Numbered from the stretch's first letter, positions 25,382 to 38,560 are shown. The stretch is DNA of 64,000 bases from Steromphala cineraria (GCA_916613615.1 OU744736.1:53821600-53885599); one strand, 5' to 3'. Made by a program: numbers and translations. Notes: generated by a model not told the origin, from the sequence alone.

Positions 25382-26702
25382 ACTGTTTTATTATATGATT
25401 TATGAAAGTTTCAGTTTTTTTAAAACAATTCTTTATTTTCAGTTTTTTTTGGAAGCAACTTTTTACGGTGCTCCTCGTAGTGGCGATCTATTTTTAGCTC
25501 CAGGTCATTGGATTGTTATGTTAACCTCGCGTGACGTTTCCCGCGGTCAACATAAGGGTTGATCATTGTCGGTGACCACCTTCCTCGACCAATCAGAAGA
25601 CAGATCATTCGTCCATCATATAATAAAAGTATTTATTCAGGGTCACGTGGACCAATCAGAGATCGAGATTCTTACATGAGGTAGGATTGTCCTTTTTATC
25701 TGGTAACAGATAATGTTTATGAAAACATGGTAGTTTACCTTTTGGACACTAGTTAAAGGGGCACAATGCGCTCGCGGGTTAATTAATTATTTGTTTGAAA
25801 AGCTTAATTAGCCAAGCGTAACGAGGTCGGAAATCTCAATCAGCGTGACCACTACTCAGCGATGTTTGTTTTGCGCAGCGCCCTACTCGCGCGGTACTCA
25901 ACCGGATACGAGATTGTTTATAAGTCCAAACAATATGGCCGAATAAAATCATCCTTATGTCCAATCAAACATCTGCAAACTTATTACGTACCAAAAATTA
26001 AAACATTCACTAATATATCTTCGTGAGTTTATCATGAGGTAATAGACAAATTTTTTAGTTCAATATCACATGCCAAATATTAATGTGATTCAGAAATGTC
26101 ACAAATATCACGATATCATAAATGTATGTTGAATCATATACAAAGTACATGTAAATGAACTTTTTAATCAAAATCTTTGGGTTTTACAAATAGGACTTTT
26201 TTCCGAGAACTTATTTCCTAGGCAAAATTAGGACTTTTTACCGGGAATTTTTTTTACCGAACACCGATTATAAACTTTCATAAAGATTTTTTTTATGAAT
26301 GTGCGTTGCTGTTGTTAAATTGAGTTAAGATTTAATCTTTGTCTAAATGTTTCAAATAGATCAAATACTTATCATCTTTCTTTAACAGGTATCATAAACA
26401 GTAATGTCTCCTTGGATTTCAGGCAGTGAAATAAACAGGACTATTTTTACTTGCCATGTGTGAGGATAATAAAATACATCGCTGATATTTGTAATCACTG
26501 TAATCACACCCAATACATTGATAAAATATACATCTCGTTAGTACCACCTTATCTATCTCTGTAATTTTCTTTTATGACGACCGGACACCTGTCATTTTAT
26601 ACGTTGTGTATCTATAGCAATGAAAGTGCGAAATGTCTAGTCGTATGACGTAAACAGTGACATAACTGTCCGGGCACTAACTAACTTGTCATCACAATAG
26701 GC

Positions 26703-26852
26703 GACAGATTGTCTGGCCTAGTGACCAACGAATTTGTACATAACAGTGACCGCCGACTGTCTTGGTATCTTACAGCAGACCGAATGTCTAGACTAGTGTC
26801 TAACGTATTCGTACATGGCAGGGACCGCCAATTGTCCTGGCACCTTTCTGCA
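26703..26852 (+). repeat. 75-bp direct repeat, two copies
   Basis: Units 26703-26777 and 26778-26852 share GACCGCC, the ...TAGTG..AACG.ATT.GTACAT pattern and TTGTCTGG/AATGTCTAG starts. It is internal to the TTAA-flanked 1.85-kb element. Confidence 0.8.
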
Positions 26853-27061
26853 GACAAAATGTTAACCAATGATATTGAAAAATATAATCCGACCAATGAA
26901 AAGCAGAAAAAGAATGTAAATTTATTTCATAGGACTCCCCTTCGTCACTATATGTTAAACCTTGATGGATCATGTATGATGTTAACAAATACAGTGGATC
27001 ATATACATGGATGCTTCTAGCAGGTATGTTTTTATCGTGTTCAATACGAGTTAAGGAAATA

Positions 27062-27085
27062 CCCCCCCCCCCCCCCCCCCCCCCC
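27062..27085 (+). repeat. Homopolymer of 24 C
   Basis: An uninterrupted run of 24 cytosines. Its length is likely unstable or approximate in the assembly. Confidence 0.95.
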
Positions 27086-28324
27086 TCATTCAATATTTCG
27101 TAAAAAAAATATGATAAGATGAAAGAGAAGCAACCATACCTTTGTGTAGGTTTATTCGTAGAGGAAACGGGTTCGTAGATGGGATTTTTACAGGTTCGTA
27201 ATGAAAAACAGTGTTTCGTATAGAGTGACAAATTGTGAAATAAGTTCATATAAGCAATAAATTATCATTGTAAATGATAGTATACAAATTCAAAGGAGAA
27301 TAATTGTACGATCGATGTTTTGTCTTGTATAAATAAACTGAGTAGATACTTTGTAAATATAACATCAAACTATATAATATATATTCACAATATTAAATGA
27401 AAATTTAAAAACCTCCACGAAGCTTTTTTCCCTGAAAAAAATCGGTCATGAAGGGGATTCCCCTGTCAAAACTACGACCGCATCTCGCTGGGCCAGTGCC
27501 CAGTCTTCACCACGTGACCTTGCTACCCGCTAAATCAATTACGTAACGGTCTCATTAACGGTGGTCAATTCGCCTTGACCCGCGAGCGCATTGTGCCCCT
27601 TTAATGAAGAAATTGTCTCACCTCCGAGATCGCACTGTTTTGGGAGGAAGTACCCATCACTGCCACATCGTGGCATCCATTTCTCCGGGTAGCTTCGTAT
27701 AATCATCTGGAATCTCAACTGGGCCTGTGCACACTGCGTTCTCGAGCTGATTCCTGCAAAAACAGATGTCCTTTACAGAGAAACTTGTATGGTTTGTACA
27801 ACGCATGGTCATTCTGAGTGAAATACATTGATGAAAAATAACGCCATGGCGATTTAAACTGAAACTTCAAGTCCTTTGTCAAAAAAAGGTTTGTTATAAT
27901 ATTACTACAATTTACATCTTCCATAAACTCCCAACAATCCAACGACATTATAAATTTGACTAAACTTGAATGAAAAGCTTCAAAGTGACTGGTTACCGAA
28001 CAGAGGCCAAGAATACATAACGTTAATCTCTTTAGAAACCAATAACCAAGTTCATGAAACATCTAAGTTGAATACCCATTGCTAAAAGTCTTCTCACAAA
28101 CATACTATCACATTACCTTTCGTATTCAAAATGCCACATACATACTTTTTTCTGCCGAGGCCCTTACACAGACTCCTCTACCCAGGAGTGCCAACAGTGG
28201 AGTGTTGTCTCCATCATCCACTCTACACTCCAGTCCACCAGCACATCCAGCACTCGGTGTCTCCTGTCCTGATTGTGTGAAACATACCTCGCCCTCTACC
28301 TGTACCAGCCAAAGTGAATATTAT

Positions 28325-28582
28325 CATCCTGTCTCAGGGAACGAACGTTACGCTAACTTCACTAATCTGTACCCTGGGCTCAGAAGCGAGATACGCTCGC
28401 GCAGCCCGACTTGGTATGTAGCCAATCAAATCATTTTCTCGTTGAAATTTGAACAAGAAGGTGGAGAGAAAATGATTTGATTGGCTACATACCAAGTCGG
28501 GCCGCGCGAGCGTATCTCGCTTCTGAGCCCAGGATAAAAATTAGTGGAGTTTGCGTAACGTTCGTACCCTGAGACAGGATGG
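28325..28582. mobile_element. Palindromic MITE abutting the exon 2 acceptor of paralog C
   Basis: Two arms of about 120 bp are near-perfect inverted copies (starting CATCCTGTCTCAGGG and meeting at GAGAAAATGATTTGATTGGC). The flanks GAATATTAT and GAATGGTAT could be a decayed 9-bp target duplication. Its edge is only 23 bases from the acceptor AG of paralog C exon 2, so it supplies the likely branch-point region. Confidence 0.85.
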
Positions 28583-28955
28583 AATGGTATATGCTTTAAA
28601 TGTTTCAATGAAATTATAGGCAAGTCTATTATAAGTGCTTGATATTAAAGCCGCTCATGGCTGAAATATTGCCCAATCGGCGCTAGAAATGACACACGAT
28701 AAGGATATTGTTATGGATTAACAGCTTATAAAATCTGTGAAAGGAACGATTCGACACAATCCAGTTCTCCGAGATTTATAGTATCACAAAGGGGGTATTG
28801 TCTTAGGAATGATGGCAGAGGGTGTATTTAAGGTTGGTTTAACCAGAATGTTTAAGTAGAGCTACCATTCAATACAAATGTGATATATGTATTTACAATA
28901 TCAATCTTTAATGCAATGAGGATGGACCCTTAATATTGTAAGTTTTTACAATGCT

Positions 28956-29316
28956 CCCTACATGCATTCTCTCCCCTCAGAGGCAGATCAAGTCATGTTG
29001 ATTTAGCCTCTGTTATATTACGCCGAGTTTGTGGGATAGAATGGGAGATGCCTGATTGGAGGCAATCAAAGTTAGTTGGGCAATCAGCGACGCTGTTCTT
29101 AAATCATCGTTTTGGCTACTAAATCAAGGCAAAAGCATTGTGATATGAACCACCTTTTCCATGCGAGAAGCGTTGTCATTTGCTAAAGAAATTCAAATGG
29201 GTTGTGATGCAGTTTTTTTTCCGCCAAGGGAAACTTCCGGAACCCACGGCGTGTTAGAACAGAGGCTAAATCAACATGACTTGATCTGCCTCTGTGGTGA
29301 GAGAATGCCCTACATG
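28956..29316. mobile_element. MITE with long inverted ends and 9-bp target duplication
   Basis: Ends CATTCTCTC.. at 28965 and ..GAGAGAATG at 29307 extend inward as inverted repeats of about 60 bp (GAGGCAGATCAAGTCATGTT inside). CCCTACATG is duplicated at 28956-28964 and 29308-29316. A 9-bp duplication with long inverted ends fits Mutator-like elements. It lies in intron 1 of paralog C, 44 bases from exon 1. Confidence 0.85.
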
Positions 29317-30543
29317 ATGTATGACGTATTATATACATGTACATCCGGTGCAAACTGACCTTAACAGCATCAACTGCAAGAACAAGTGAAAGGTAACCAC
29401 CAAACACAAGAGTAAACCACATGCTGTCTTCTGCAAGCTTTACCTACTGTTAGCTACTTAAAAACAGACCTTCTTTGATTCAGCTATTCGGAAATTAGGT
29501 TAACCGTAGTGATAAAACAAAAACAAGTATAAACGAAACCAAAAGATAAGCTTTTAAGGAGAATACCTTTGACAAGTGCTTTCCTTGAATTAATTTAATC
29601 CATAAATCAGCAAGTTTACGTTGAGGAATGTTTGCAATCCGGGATTGATTAATTCTCATATCCTTTCTGTTAAGAGGAATGATGGTAATGGGTTTTTGGG
29701 GTGTAATATATTGGTTTTTAATGAATAATTAGCTTAAATGAAACAAATCCTTTCTAACTCGCTGTGACTATAAACTATTACCTTCAGTTTTCATTGAACG
29801 ACATAAGTAATCAACGGTGTGGGCTTATTACGAATATTTCGGTAGACAAATATTGTTAATCTGTGAATAATTGCAAGTCAATTTTCAATTTCAAACAAAG
29901 TTGTGACCCGACTGGAGATTAATCAGTGCAAATGATTGCGCCATTCGATGCCATGACAAGGTTATGTAAGGGTATGTATTTCCGTCAAAGCTGAAACAAA
30001 ACCTTTTTTTGTGTGCTTATCGTTGAATTTATAGCTCTAAAGGGATCCGTGGTCACCACTAACAAGTACAAATTATAACTACATAAACAAAATATTTTTC
30101 CAGAAATCGATTAAAATGTATCAGTTATTGAGCATTTACAGGTTTTAGGAATTATTCTTAGAAATGTCGTTTGTCGTTTGAAATACATAGATTTTCAAAG
30201 AAACATGTCGTTTTCTTCGTCATTACAGGAAGCTTAAAACCATACTAGAAGAAAAATAAACACAAAAGTTGTGTTTATAAAGTAAATATGTACGTAAATA
30301 AGTAAATATATACGTCAATTAATTAAACACTTTCATTTGCTCTTCGTGTCATTTTCATTTAAAATGCTATTATCAATGTGTTTTAAGTGGAATGCAATCG
30401 TTTTGTAGTTTTGTAGACAACAAGACTGGTTGAGCATCGATGATATAGGAAAAGCTTAAAGTATGAATTTATTGTTCTGTAATCGAATCTCACAAAGTGA
30501 ACAAAAGATTGTAAATGTATATAAATCATACTTCTAAACAGCC

Positions 30544-30907
30544 TTAAAGGGGCAGTAGCACGTTTTTAGGGGGAATAAAAGGTGATGTCAGGAAAATGAA
30601 AATTAATGGTTCCAATTGAAAGACAATGTATTTAAACTAAACGGAGCAGTAATAAATCAAATATATAACGTAAAGTTTAGCCATGCGACTCGTTTTTCTT
30701 ACACAAAATGAATTAAAGGTGTTAAAAAAAAATGGCCGCCAATGGATTTTATGTGAATCTTCATACTTTGTCCTCTGACTATGGATGATTGACTTGTGTA
30801 ATGAGATTTTTGACACTATCAAAGTTATACATTTAGCATTAACTTACAATTATCAGTGAAAATTTAAAAAAAAAAAATGATCAAAAAACGTGCTACTGCC
30901 CCTTTAA
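30544..30907 (-). mobile_element. TTAA-flanked MITE, copy 2 of 5
   Basis: Ends AGGGGCAGTAGCACGTTTTT and its inverse; TTAA at 30544-30547 and 30904-30907. Orientation is opposite to the copy at 20.9 kb, judged from the internal order (ATGATTGACTTGTGTAATGAG side). Confidence 0.92.
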
Positions 30908-31385
30908 ACTTTTCATGACTATCTAGTCAAATCTGAGAACTGAGAACCTATGTATGAAAACAGAATGTTAAAGTTCATCACTGCGAAATCTTAATATGAA
31001 CAGTAGTCATCTCGTATACAGGGGTTACTCTAATTTGAAGGCAGCATTTTTTTTAAACAGCGAAATGCGTCGGTTATTCTTTGTTAATGAAATTTATCGG
31101 ATTTTATAGCGCTCATAATAAAAAATTATGATCTTAAGCTTGGCAAGTCTAACGAGAAGGGAGTTATTCGCACAAATCGCAAAGCCTGATTTTAATGTAT
31201 ATTACTTTTCGTTTTACAAATTCATGTACCAGAAAGCTACAATAATATATTTTACGAGTGCTTCTATCATTTGTTACTTTTGTAAGTTTTAGAGTGTATA
31301 TTTCGTGCTACATCTATGCTAAAAAAGCCATAACAGGATTGCAAGTCAGCCATTGAAGAAAGAACTGGCTGATCCCTTTGAATCG

Positions 31386-31624
31386 GACAATCTAGTTAAA
31401 ACTAGCTGTAATGTTTATGTCCAATAAGTCATACATAAAGTTGTTGCTCAAAATGTGTAAAAGGCAATATAAATCCTAACGACGCCCGATTAAAAGAGAT
31501 CAGCCAGTTCTTATTCCATTGGATGATTTCCGCGCATGAGTGACACGGATCAGGTGGGTTCGTAGCTAGATCTAACGTGAGGACGTAGGGGGTATACATT
31601 ACAACTAGTTTTAACTAGATTGTC
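31386..31624. repeat. MITE-like element of the CTAGTTAAAACTAG family
   Basis: GACAATCTAGTTAAAACTAG at the left recurs inverted at the right end. A further inverted pair (AGAACTGGCTGATC) at about 31,363 and 31,500 overlaps it, so two palindromic units may be nested. Confidence 0.75.
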
Positions 31625-31970
31625 TTGCTCTAATTATGGAATTATTTCATTAATGACCTTTTTACACTAACCAGACGAAACAAAATTGGTACCATAGTCC
31701 AACGTTTATTTTCTAGTTTTATTTTCAACCAAATTTGATCATTGTTACGCCTTTGTAGTGTATGTTGGTGTTCATAAGATACTTGTTCTGTCTGAAAAGA
31801 ATATAGTATTGTTTACTTACTTGGAGATTTTCATGTCATCTCGACCTGTCCTTTACTTACTTTGAAAAGGCATGATCAAATCGCCTATAGATAGGTAACA
31901 TGATCCTTATGACTGCGTTGATGTTGTTTATATGATATAATATAAGGTATATAATCAGTAAATCAGCAAG

Positions 31971-32017
31971 GAATGAATGAATGAATGAATGAATGAATGA
32001 ATGAATGAATGAATGAA
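31971..32017 (+). repeat. (GAAT)n microsatellite, about 12 units
   Basis: Perfect tetranucleotide tandem repeat. Confidence 0.95.
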
Positions 32018-33356
32018 CTCATTATTTGTTTTAAATGCCCATTAAATGATAGATTCCGATCAAATCAATACATTGTTAAAAACGGTATAACATTAAAATC
32101 TGTCCTAAGCGGCGACAAATCCTTGTCACAGAGTGTTAATGAATCCCTATTAATATCTGTATTCCATTTCATAAATGATACCAACCGATTGTAAATTTCT
32201 CTCCTCAAATCTGCATTAAATGCAAATGTAGACAAAGTTAAATATTAATTTGACTTTTCTATGAATAATCGCATTTTTTTGTATTTCCACCAATGTATTT
32301 GATATCTGAATCCTTTTATGTTTTTCGGAGAAGCATTTATATAGGCATTTGCTGTCTGTTTGCTTATTCTTTTTCCCTATTGTATATATATTCTGAATGT
32401 TGTGCATTTTGTATATGTTTTATGGAAATAAAATACTGTTTAAATCAACAATTGAACTCGCAGCTCCTTTCCTCAACAGTGACATCATCGAGGTCAAAGC
32501 ATTGTTTTTATCATGATCAATATTTCAATATGTACTGCAGAATGCCAGTTTTAGAATTTATTTGGTTTTCACAGATTAACTGTATCTGATAATCACAATT
32601 CGATGTCAAAGACACTTTGGTGATGTATTCCATGTTCAATGATTTCCTCCAAGTACACTCCAGTCGCCGTAGCATAATTACTCAAACCTCTGTATCCTTT
32701 CATCAGAGTTGTGCCGCTCCTATTGGATGCGAGTCATTTCTTCTGCTCTTTGTAAACGACAGCATTATGAGGCTTTCGAGTTGATAGATATCAGGGTTTG
32801 TAGAATCTTTGTGAAACATGTATGCTGATGTAGCATGTTAAAATATCTCAAAAAACGTCTTCATCAGCAATTCTGTCATGCATATTGTACAATGGCCTGA
32901 AATAATGATACTTTTAATGAGAATATTTTCGTAATTCAAAAAATCTCACTCTGATTGCTAGTTTCGAGTTGCGTCCTGACATGTTATTGAAGTATTAAGC
33001 TGCAAATGTAGTCAAGATGACCTGAAATCTGAACTATACTAGACCGGAAGTCAGAAAAATTTAATTGCGTTTCCCAGACAGGTTATAATATATATAATTA
33101 TATTATATAATATCAGAATAATGCACCACAAAAATGTAAAGAGATCCTTAAAAATATTCCAATGTCTAATTTAGCTGACAAATCCGAATAGCTTTGGTTA
33201 AGGGGCAATTCTAAAGGTCGGAAAGATATTTGAATTTGGAAAATACTTATTAAATACATTTATACATTTGAATTGAGTTTCTTTAATATCGTTTTTGTAG
33301 TCAAAGTCACTCTACTTCACTATAGCCTTCCCCAAACTAGCTTGAAAAGGATAAAC

Positions 33357-34460
33357 AGGTTAAATAATAATAATAATAATAATAGATCATTTGTATAGCG
33401 CATATTTCCATGCGAAGAGTCCATGCGAAGAGTCCATGCTCAGAGCGCTAACAGTGAGTTAAAAGTATTGGGGCAAGTTTCAAAAAGGGGGCATGATAAT
33501 GAGTTCATTATTGGTAATAAGCGTTTCTGAAGAGGTGGGTCTTTAGTCTTTGTTTGAATAGAGAAAACTCTTGACAATCTCTGAGGTGCTGAGGGAGGCT
33601 GTTCCAGGCAATAGCGGCAGAGTGGGCAAAGGATCTCTGTCCGTAGGAGACGGTGTTGACCTTTGGTACCGTGAGCAGGTTCTTTGCTTCTGAGCGTAGA
33701 GATCTCGATGGAAGGTATGGGGTGATGAGGTCAGAGAGGTAAGATGGAGCTGTTGAGGAGAGGCATCTGTGAACTGTGCATAGCAGTTTGAAGGTGATTC
33801 GCTGGTGCACCGGGAGCCAGTGGAGGTTGATCAGGATTGGGGTGATGTGGTCGTGCTTGCGGGTCTGTGTGATGATTCTTGCAGCCGAGTTTTGCACTCT
33901 CTGAAGACTTTCCAGCTGTGATTTTGTTGCTCCAGTTAGAACACTGTTACAGTAGTCAAGTCTTGACGTCACCATCGAGCGGACCAGGATTTCGGTGGAA
34001 CCTTGTGTCAGGAACATGCGAATTTTGCCAATGTTGTGGAGATGAGTATAGCATGCTCTACGTATGTTGTTAACATGCCGCTGCAGAGATAGATCTGAGT
34101 CGATGATTACACCAAGATCTCGGACATCATTTGAGATGGAGATTTTAGATTGACCAAATGTGAAGGAATCTATTCCTGACTTGGCACGCCTTCCGGTTGG
34201 ACCAACGACAATGCACTCACTCTTGTCGTCATTTAATTTCAAATAATTTTCCGACATCCAGGCTTTGATATCTTCACAGCAATTTGAAAGGCAACGAAGA
34301 CTGTCACTGGCTGCAGATGGATTAGGCTTGAATATTTTGTAGACTTGTGTGTCATCGGCGTAGGAGTGTCGGTTGACCGGATGTCTGTCGATCTCTGTGC
34401 TGAGGTCTTTGGTATAGAGGGTAAACAATACTGGGCCTAATACAGAGCCTTGAGGTTAAA
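33357..34460 (-). mobile_element. 5'-truncated CR1/L2-like LINE with intact RT C-terminal frame
   Basis: An open minus-strand frame of at least 306 codons (stop at 33,508) begins within the reverse transcriptase core: PQGSVLGP is readable at the truncated end, then HSYADDTQVY with the catalytic Asp-Asp pair, then the thumb and C-terminal region (LHWLPVHQRITFKLL, AWNSLPQHLR). The 3' end reads GCGCTATACAAATGATC followed by ATT repeats, as in CR1/L2-type elements. AGGTTAAA at 33357-33364 and 34453-34460 is the target duplication. With no frameshift or stop inside, the insertion looks recent. Endonuclease and ORF1 are absent. Confidence 0.92.
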
Positions 34461-37419
34461 GAGTTGAACCATATTCTTATAGGCACGAAAAATGACCATT
34501 CAATTCCAGGTAATTGGCAGCAATACCTCTACTCCTTTCTTCCAATCTGTAATGTATATAACAGGCACTTGATGTGACACTGTCCGATAACCCTCCTACT
34601 TCTTATGAAAGGTGCGCACGAAAAATGATCAATCAATTCCCGGTAATTGGTAGTAAATACTCCTTTTTTCAATCTGTAATGTATATTGCCAGATAACCCT
34701 TCTAATAATTCCAATCAACAGTTAGTTAAAATTTAACAAACATCGGGTTTCAACCACCACTATAGTAATTGATAACACGTTTATCGCAGTTATGCTAGGC
34801 CATGAGTGAAGATCCCAATCAAAAGCAAATCCTCTCCTCGGAAAGAGTGACGATAATCTTGAGTTCAGTCCAAATTAAATGACAACAATTAGAATATCTG
34901 GAACATTGAATTGCAAAAATAGAAAAGAAACATAACAGAAAAACAAAATGAAGAGAAATGGTCATTTAAGCAACGGTGTAAACCTCAAATCTTTATCTAA
35001 ATTGTTTTGTTACTCACATAGCCATCGTGTATATATGATATAGAAGATTACTCATATACTTATTCTTTGCCTAGTGTAAAGTAAGAAAAGACCGCAAAGG
35101 ACGTGCATACTTACATGTAAATGACCTATGGACGACATGTTATAAAATGGCAGCAAGCACAATTATGAGGTGCTTGAGATAAGAAAGTGTAAAATATAAT
35201 ATATTGAAAACGAGTCCTCCCTTGATACATGGGAAATCGTCTTATCATACATCATACATGACATTTACCCTTCAGTGGATTTCTGTGTGAAAATAAGTTC
35301 CTGACTGATTTTGAAATGAGTATTTATATGTTTCAAAGGTTCAGACTTGCAGTGCAGTCTTTGCAACTTTGACATGGGTGACCTCACTATCAGCTTACTG
35401 AATGAGGAATTATAACAGTGCTAGTGAAGATGAGAGATGAGATGAAATGGTCGAAAAGTCTCATACAGATATAACAATGTCTATTTTAACTTAAGACTTG
35501 TGTGAGGGGTGTGGTTTAGTTTGGTTTGGGGTGATGTTTAGGAAGTTTTATCCACCGAAACGTTGCAAAAACGTAAGTCTGTTCTCTGAAACATCTACTG
35601 ACAGTTTTGGTATTTTTGAAAAACCTATTTCTTTTATGGAGATTTCTTTCCAATAACCCCATTGCTATTATTCGAAATGAACGACCAATGATAACACCGA
35701 TGATTCGTTACAAATTCTACATCAAACGATCATTTGTTACAGCCTTAGGACGTAGACTCTTTGGAGCCACCGTTTGGTTTAAACGTATTAATTTGATGAA
35801 CAGATACATGAACTGGATTGGTCAACAAGCTCGTGTGAGCTTATGTGAAGACCGCTCCAACAGCCACAGTTTTGTGTGTCTCTTTCATCAGAACCTCTTG
35901 GCTTTACACTTGATGATTGTCATTTGAGAAACTTGACCATACTTGACGTTGTAAGTTGCCTTGGGGCAATGAAATAAACAGTCAAGTAAGTAACATGACA
36001 CAAAACCATTATATAAATTGCAAGATCAGACATGTTCATACTATTTTTGATTTGTTGATGTCGAACTGACATTATGGATTTATGTTATGTTATATATTGT
36101 TTTATGTGAGTAATTTTATGTTTTGTTTATCAGTCATATCCGTAAATTTAGCTTGAGGAGATTACTTCCAGATTATTTATGCAATTTTGATAAACTGTGC
36201 TAAGTTAAATAGTCTACATAAATAGAAGTTCTTTTAACTTTGCATATCAATGACAATTCGACGCGAAAGGACACATGATATGTAAAGTAAAGCAATGGTA
36301 TGAGCTTTGAGGCAGTAAATGTTAACTTGGATAGTGAGCCTACCAGCCATGTATGTAGCTAGGTTCACAATGAATTATTATTCTAAACTGTTACATGTCT
36401 TAGAGGCACGTAATGGCCCTCCTCATCCAAACATGTGATCATGTAACAGACACATGCAGAAAATAATAATGTCAAAACAAGTTCTCTTATTTGCCAACTT
36501 TGGCTTTTATAATTTTCATTTAAAAATACAAAACTATCATAAACGAAAACCAAAAATAACAAACTTAACCTCTGGTGAAATTTAAACTTTAAATGGGTGT
36601 ATCTCAGCAAGCACACATCTTATTCATAACCAGGAAAACTGCTGAAGAAATAGGATATCAGAAATTTATTCTTCTCTTTCAAGTCAATTTAATTATTTTC
36701 TGGATGGTCGGAGTGCATGTAGCTGAAATCTGTCAAGTTACATGCAGGACACGATATTGGATAACATACGTACATTTATGCTGCTCCATCAATTACAGAG
36801 AAATATGATGCCTTACCTGCCATGACCTTACCTTGAAGTAATTGATTTGCAACAAGGCCGTTACATACTTGAGTTAATTGTACGTCATGTGAAGAATTAC
36901 AGAGCACACATAAGACATGTACAATGCACACTGATCTTTTGATCTTGTTTACAGCTTGACAACTTAAAGTGTTCAACCATAAATAAACCGCCAGGCAAAA
37001 GAATTTACACACCCGAGTTGTTTAAATTAACTTAATATCTAAGAGACATGTGATGTATTAAGCTACGGCACGTTAACAATAACACATATTGTAAATGTAG
37101 ACAGGTAAGAAATAGAAGTTACACTATCATGACCCCTACCATGTGTAAACAGTTCGCTAATATGTGACATAATGGACATTGTGATTGATTTGTCTTTCTT
37201 TTTGACGAACGTTACTGTTATATCAAAATTAATCTTTGAACAATATATTAACATAATATTTCAGTTTAAAAAACAAAGAATTCCTTTTACGATGATTTGA
37301 CCTTTTTGAATACGACATACAAAAATTGAAAATCTTAAATATGATAAATTCAACTTAAGTGCATACTTTCTTTTGCCTGTTAGTTTATAAGATGGAATGA
37401 CAGGTTACTCTGTTTAACC

Positions 37420-38560
37420 AGAGTTTAATTGATCATCAGTTTTAGGGTGGATGGAAGATTTACAGAAACAGGAAACTATATGATTTCCAATGTCAATGAT
37501 AATGAATAAATATGAAAATGCCGAACTTAAAATGATAGACGTGGAAATGTTCGATAGGTATATGAAAATCACGTTGATCAAACGACTTTTATCTTCAGAC
37601 GGCATTTGGCAATTAGTGAATGAAATTCTTCGCCCATTCGGAAATATCGCAGTTTTCGAATTACAAAGAAATCAGTTACAATGCATAAGCAAGAAAATAA
37701 CTAATACATTCTGGAAAAAATGCTTTATTTAGTTACAGTCTTATAATAAATGAAAATAAAACACAATTGAAGATTTTTTTAAACTGCCTATTTTGATTTT
37801 TTCAAACTAAACGAATTTAAAGAATATCTCAAATGGCATGAGAGCGGCTTACAAAATATATATCATCTCTATGCAGATACAGGAACATTGACTGATACAC
37901 TAAAAGAAAGTATACACTCAAGGGCACATATTTTCTCAATTTCAAATTGTTGAAGCCTCTTCCAAAAGAATTAACAAATTTACTTAAACAAACCCTTTTC
38001 ATTAAATTGATAGCGCAAGTACTACTAATGGTATATTAGAACGACTCTTAACTTAAAAAAACACTAAATTCGTTTATCAAATTTTATGTGACAAGGTTCG
38101 AACGTCACTTGAAGTATATCAAATAGATGGGCATTGAAACTAGAAATCCCAATCACAAAAGACCTTATGGCAAAATGCTTTCACAATATCAATAAAAGCT
38201 GCATTGATAATAAGACAAGGAATTTTCAATACAAGATTCTGCATCGCATTCTAACAACACAAACATTTCTGCACAAAAAATAGATGTTTGACAGTAGTTA
38301 TTGCTTCTTCTGCTCAGATGAACCTGAAACACTTGAACATCTCTTCTATGACTGTAGAAGAGATTAGAATCAGATTGTTCCAAACATGGTTCGAAGAAAA
38401 AACACAGATGAAATTAAATATATCTAAATCAGTTTTTTTACTTGGTGATCCCGATCAGAGCATTCTCATAAATTATCTATATTTTATCCTCAAAGTGTAT
38501 ATATACAAGTGTAAAACAAAGAAATACAGTTTTATTTCCTATTATTGATAAAACGCATTA
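37420..38560 (+). mobile_element. Decayed L1/Tx1-like LINE remnant
   Basis: Pieces in shifting frames resemble LINE ORF2: a Lys-rich stretch with ITLIKRLLSSDGIWQL (about 37,550-37,620), NFQYKILHRILTTQTFLHKK (about 38,220-38,280), a zinc knuckle CFFCSDEPETLEHLFYDC (about 38,305-38,360) and a C-terminal LNISKSVFLLGDPDQS (about 38,413-38,460). Stops and frameshifts separate them, so it is dead. It is absent from the duplicate segment. Confidence 0.75.

Larger units (their letters stand above)
25753..27604. mobile_element. 1.85-kb TTAA-flanked DNA transposon derivative
   Basis: The ends AGGGGCACAATGCGCTCGCG (left) and its exact complement (right) are flanked by TTAA at 25753-25756 and 27601-27604. 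The first seven bases (AGGGGCA) equal those of the 0.35-kb MITE family in this window, so one transposase source may serve both. The interior carries a 75-bp dimer repeat and a poly-C tract but no transposase frame. Its right edge is 15 bases from the donor of paralog C exon 3. Confidence 0.85.
23993..29422 (-). pseudogene. IGFBP-N-like / thyroglobulin type-1 paralog C, last exon split by a LINE
   Basis: Exons: 29360-29422, 28146-28299, 27622-27753, 24327-24382. Exon 1 gives a signal peptide (MWFTLVFGGYLSLVLA) sharing FGG-aromatic-Leu with paralog B but stops after 21 codons, without the six-Cys cluster of A and B. Exon 2 keeps VEGEVC and GRGVCV; exon 3 keeps RTQCAQ, EKWMPRC and KQC. Intron phases remain 0, 1, 1 and splice sites are canonical. 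Exon 4 reads RCFCVNRIG and then runs into an antisense LINE fragment, ending at TGA 24327-24329, so the sixth Cys of the Tg-1 domain is lost and the product would be 134 residues. Beyond the insertion, bases 24075 down to 23993 continue the original frame to a Cys-containing end and a TGA. A truncated but still expressed gene remains possible. Confidence 0.8.

Noticed and set aside
26800..27249. Minus-strand open frame of 149 codons with a Gly run
   Set aside because: The Gly run is the 24-C homopolymer read in translation, and the frame lies inside a TTAA-flanked transposon.
32009..32194. Short frame after the tetranucleotide array, faintly LINE-like
   Set aside because: Similarity to LINE C-termini is too vague, and no element ends or target duplication are seen.
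35607..35927. Plus-strand open frame of 106 codons
   Set aside because: The duplicate segment at about 45.03-45.25 kb breaks the frame, so chance or a relic is more likely than a gene.
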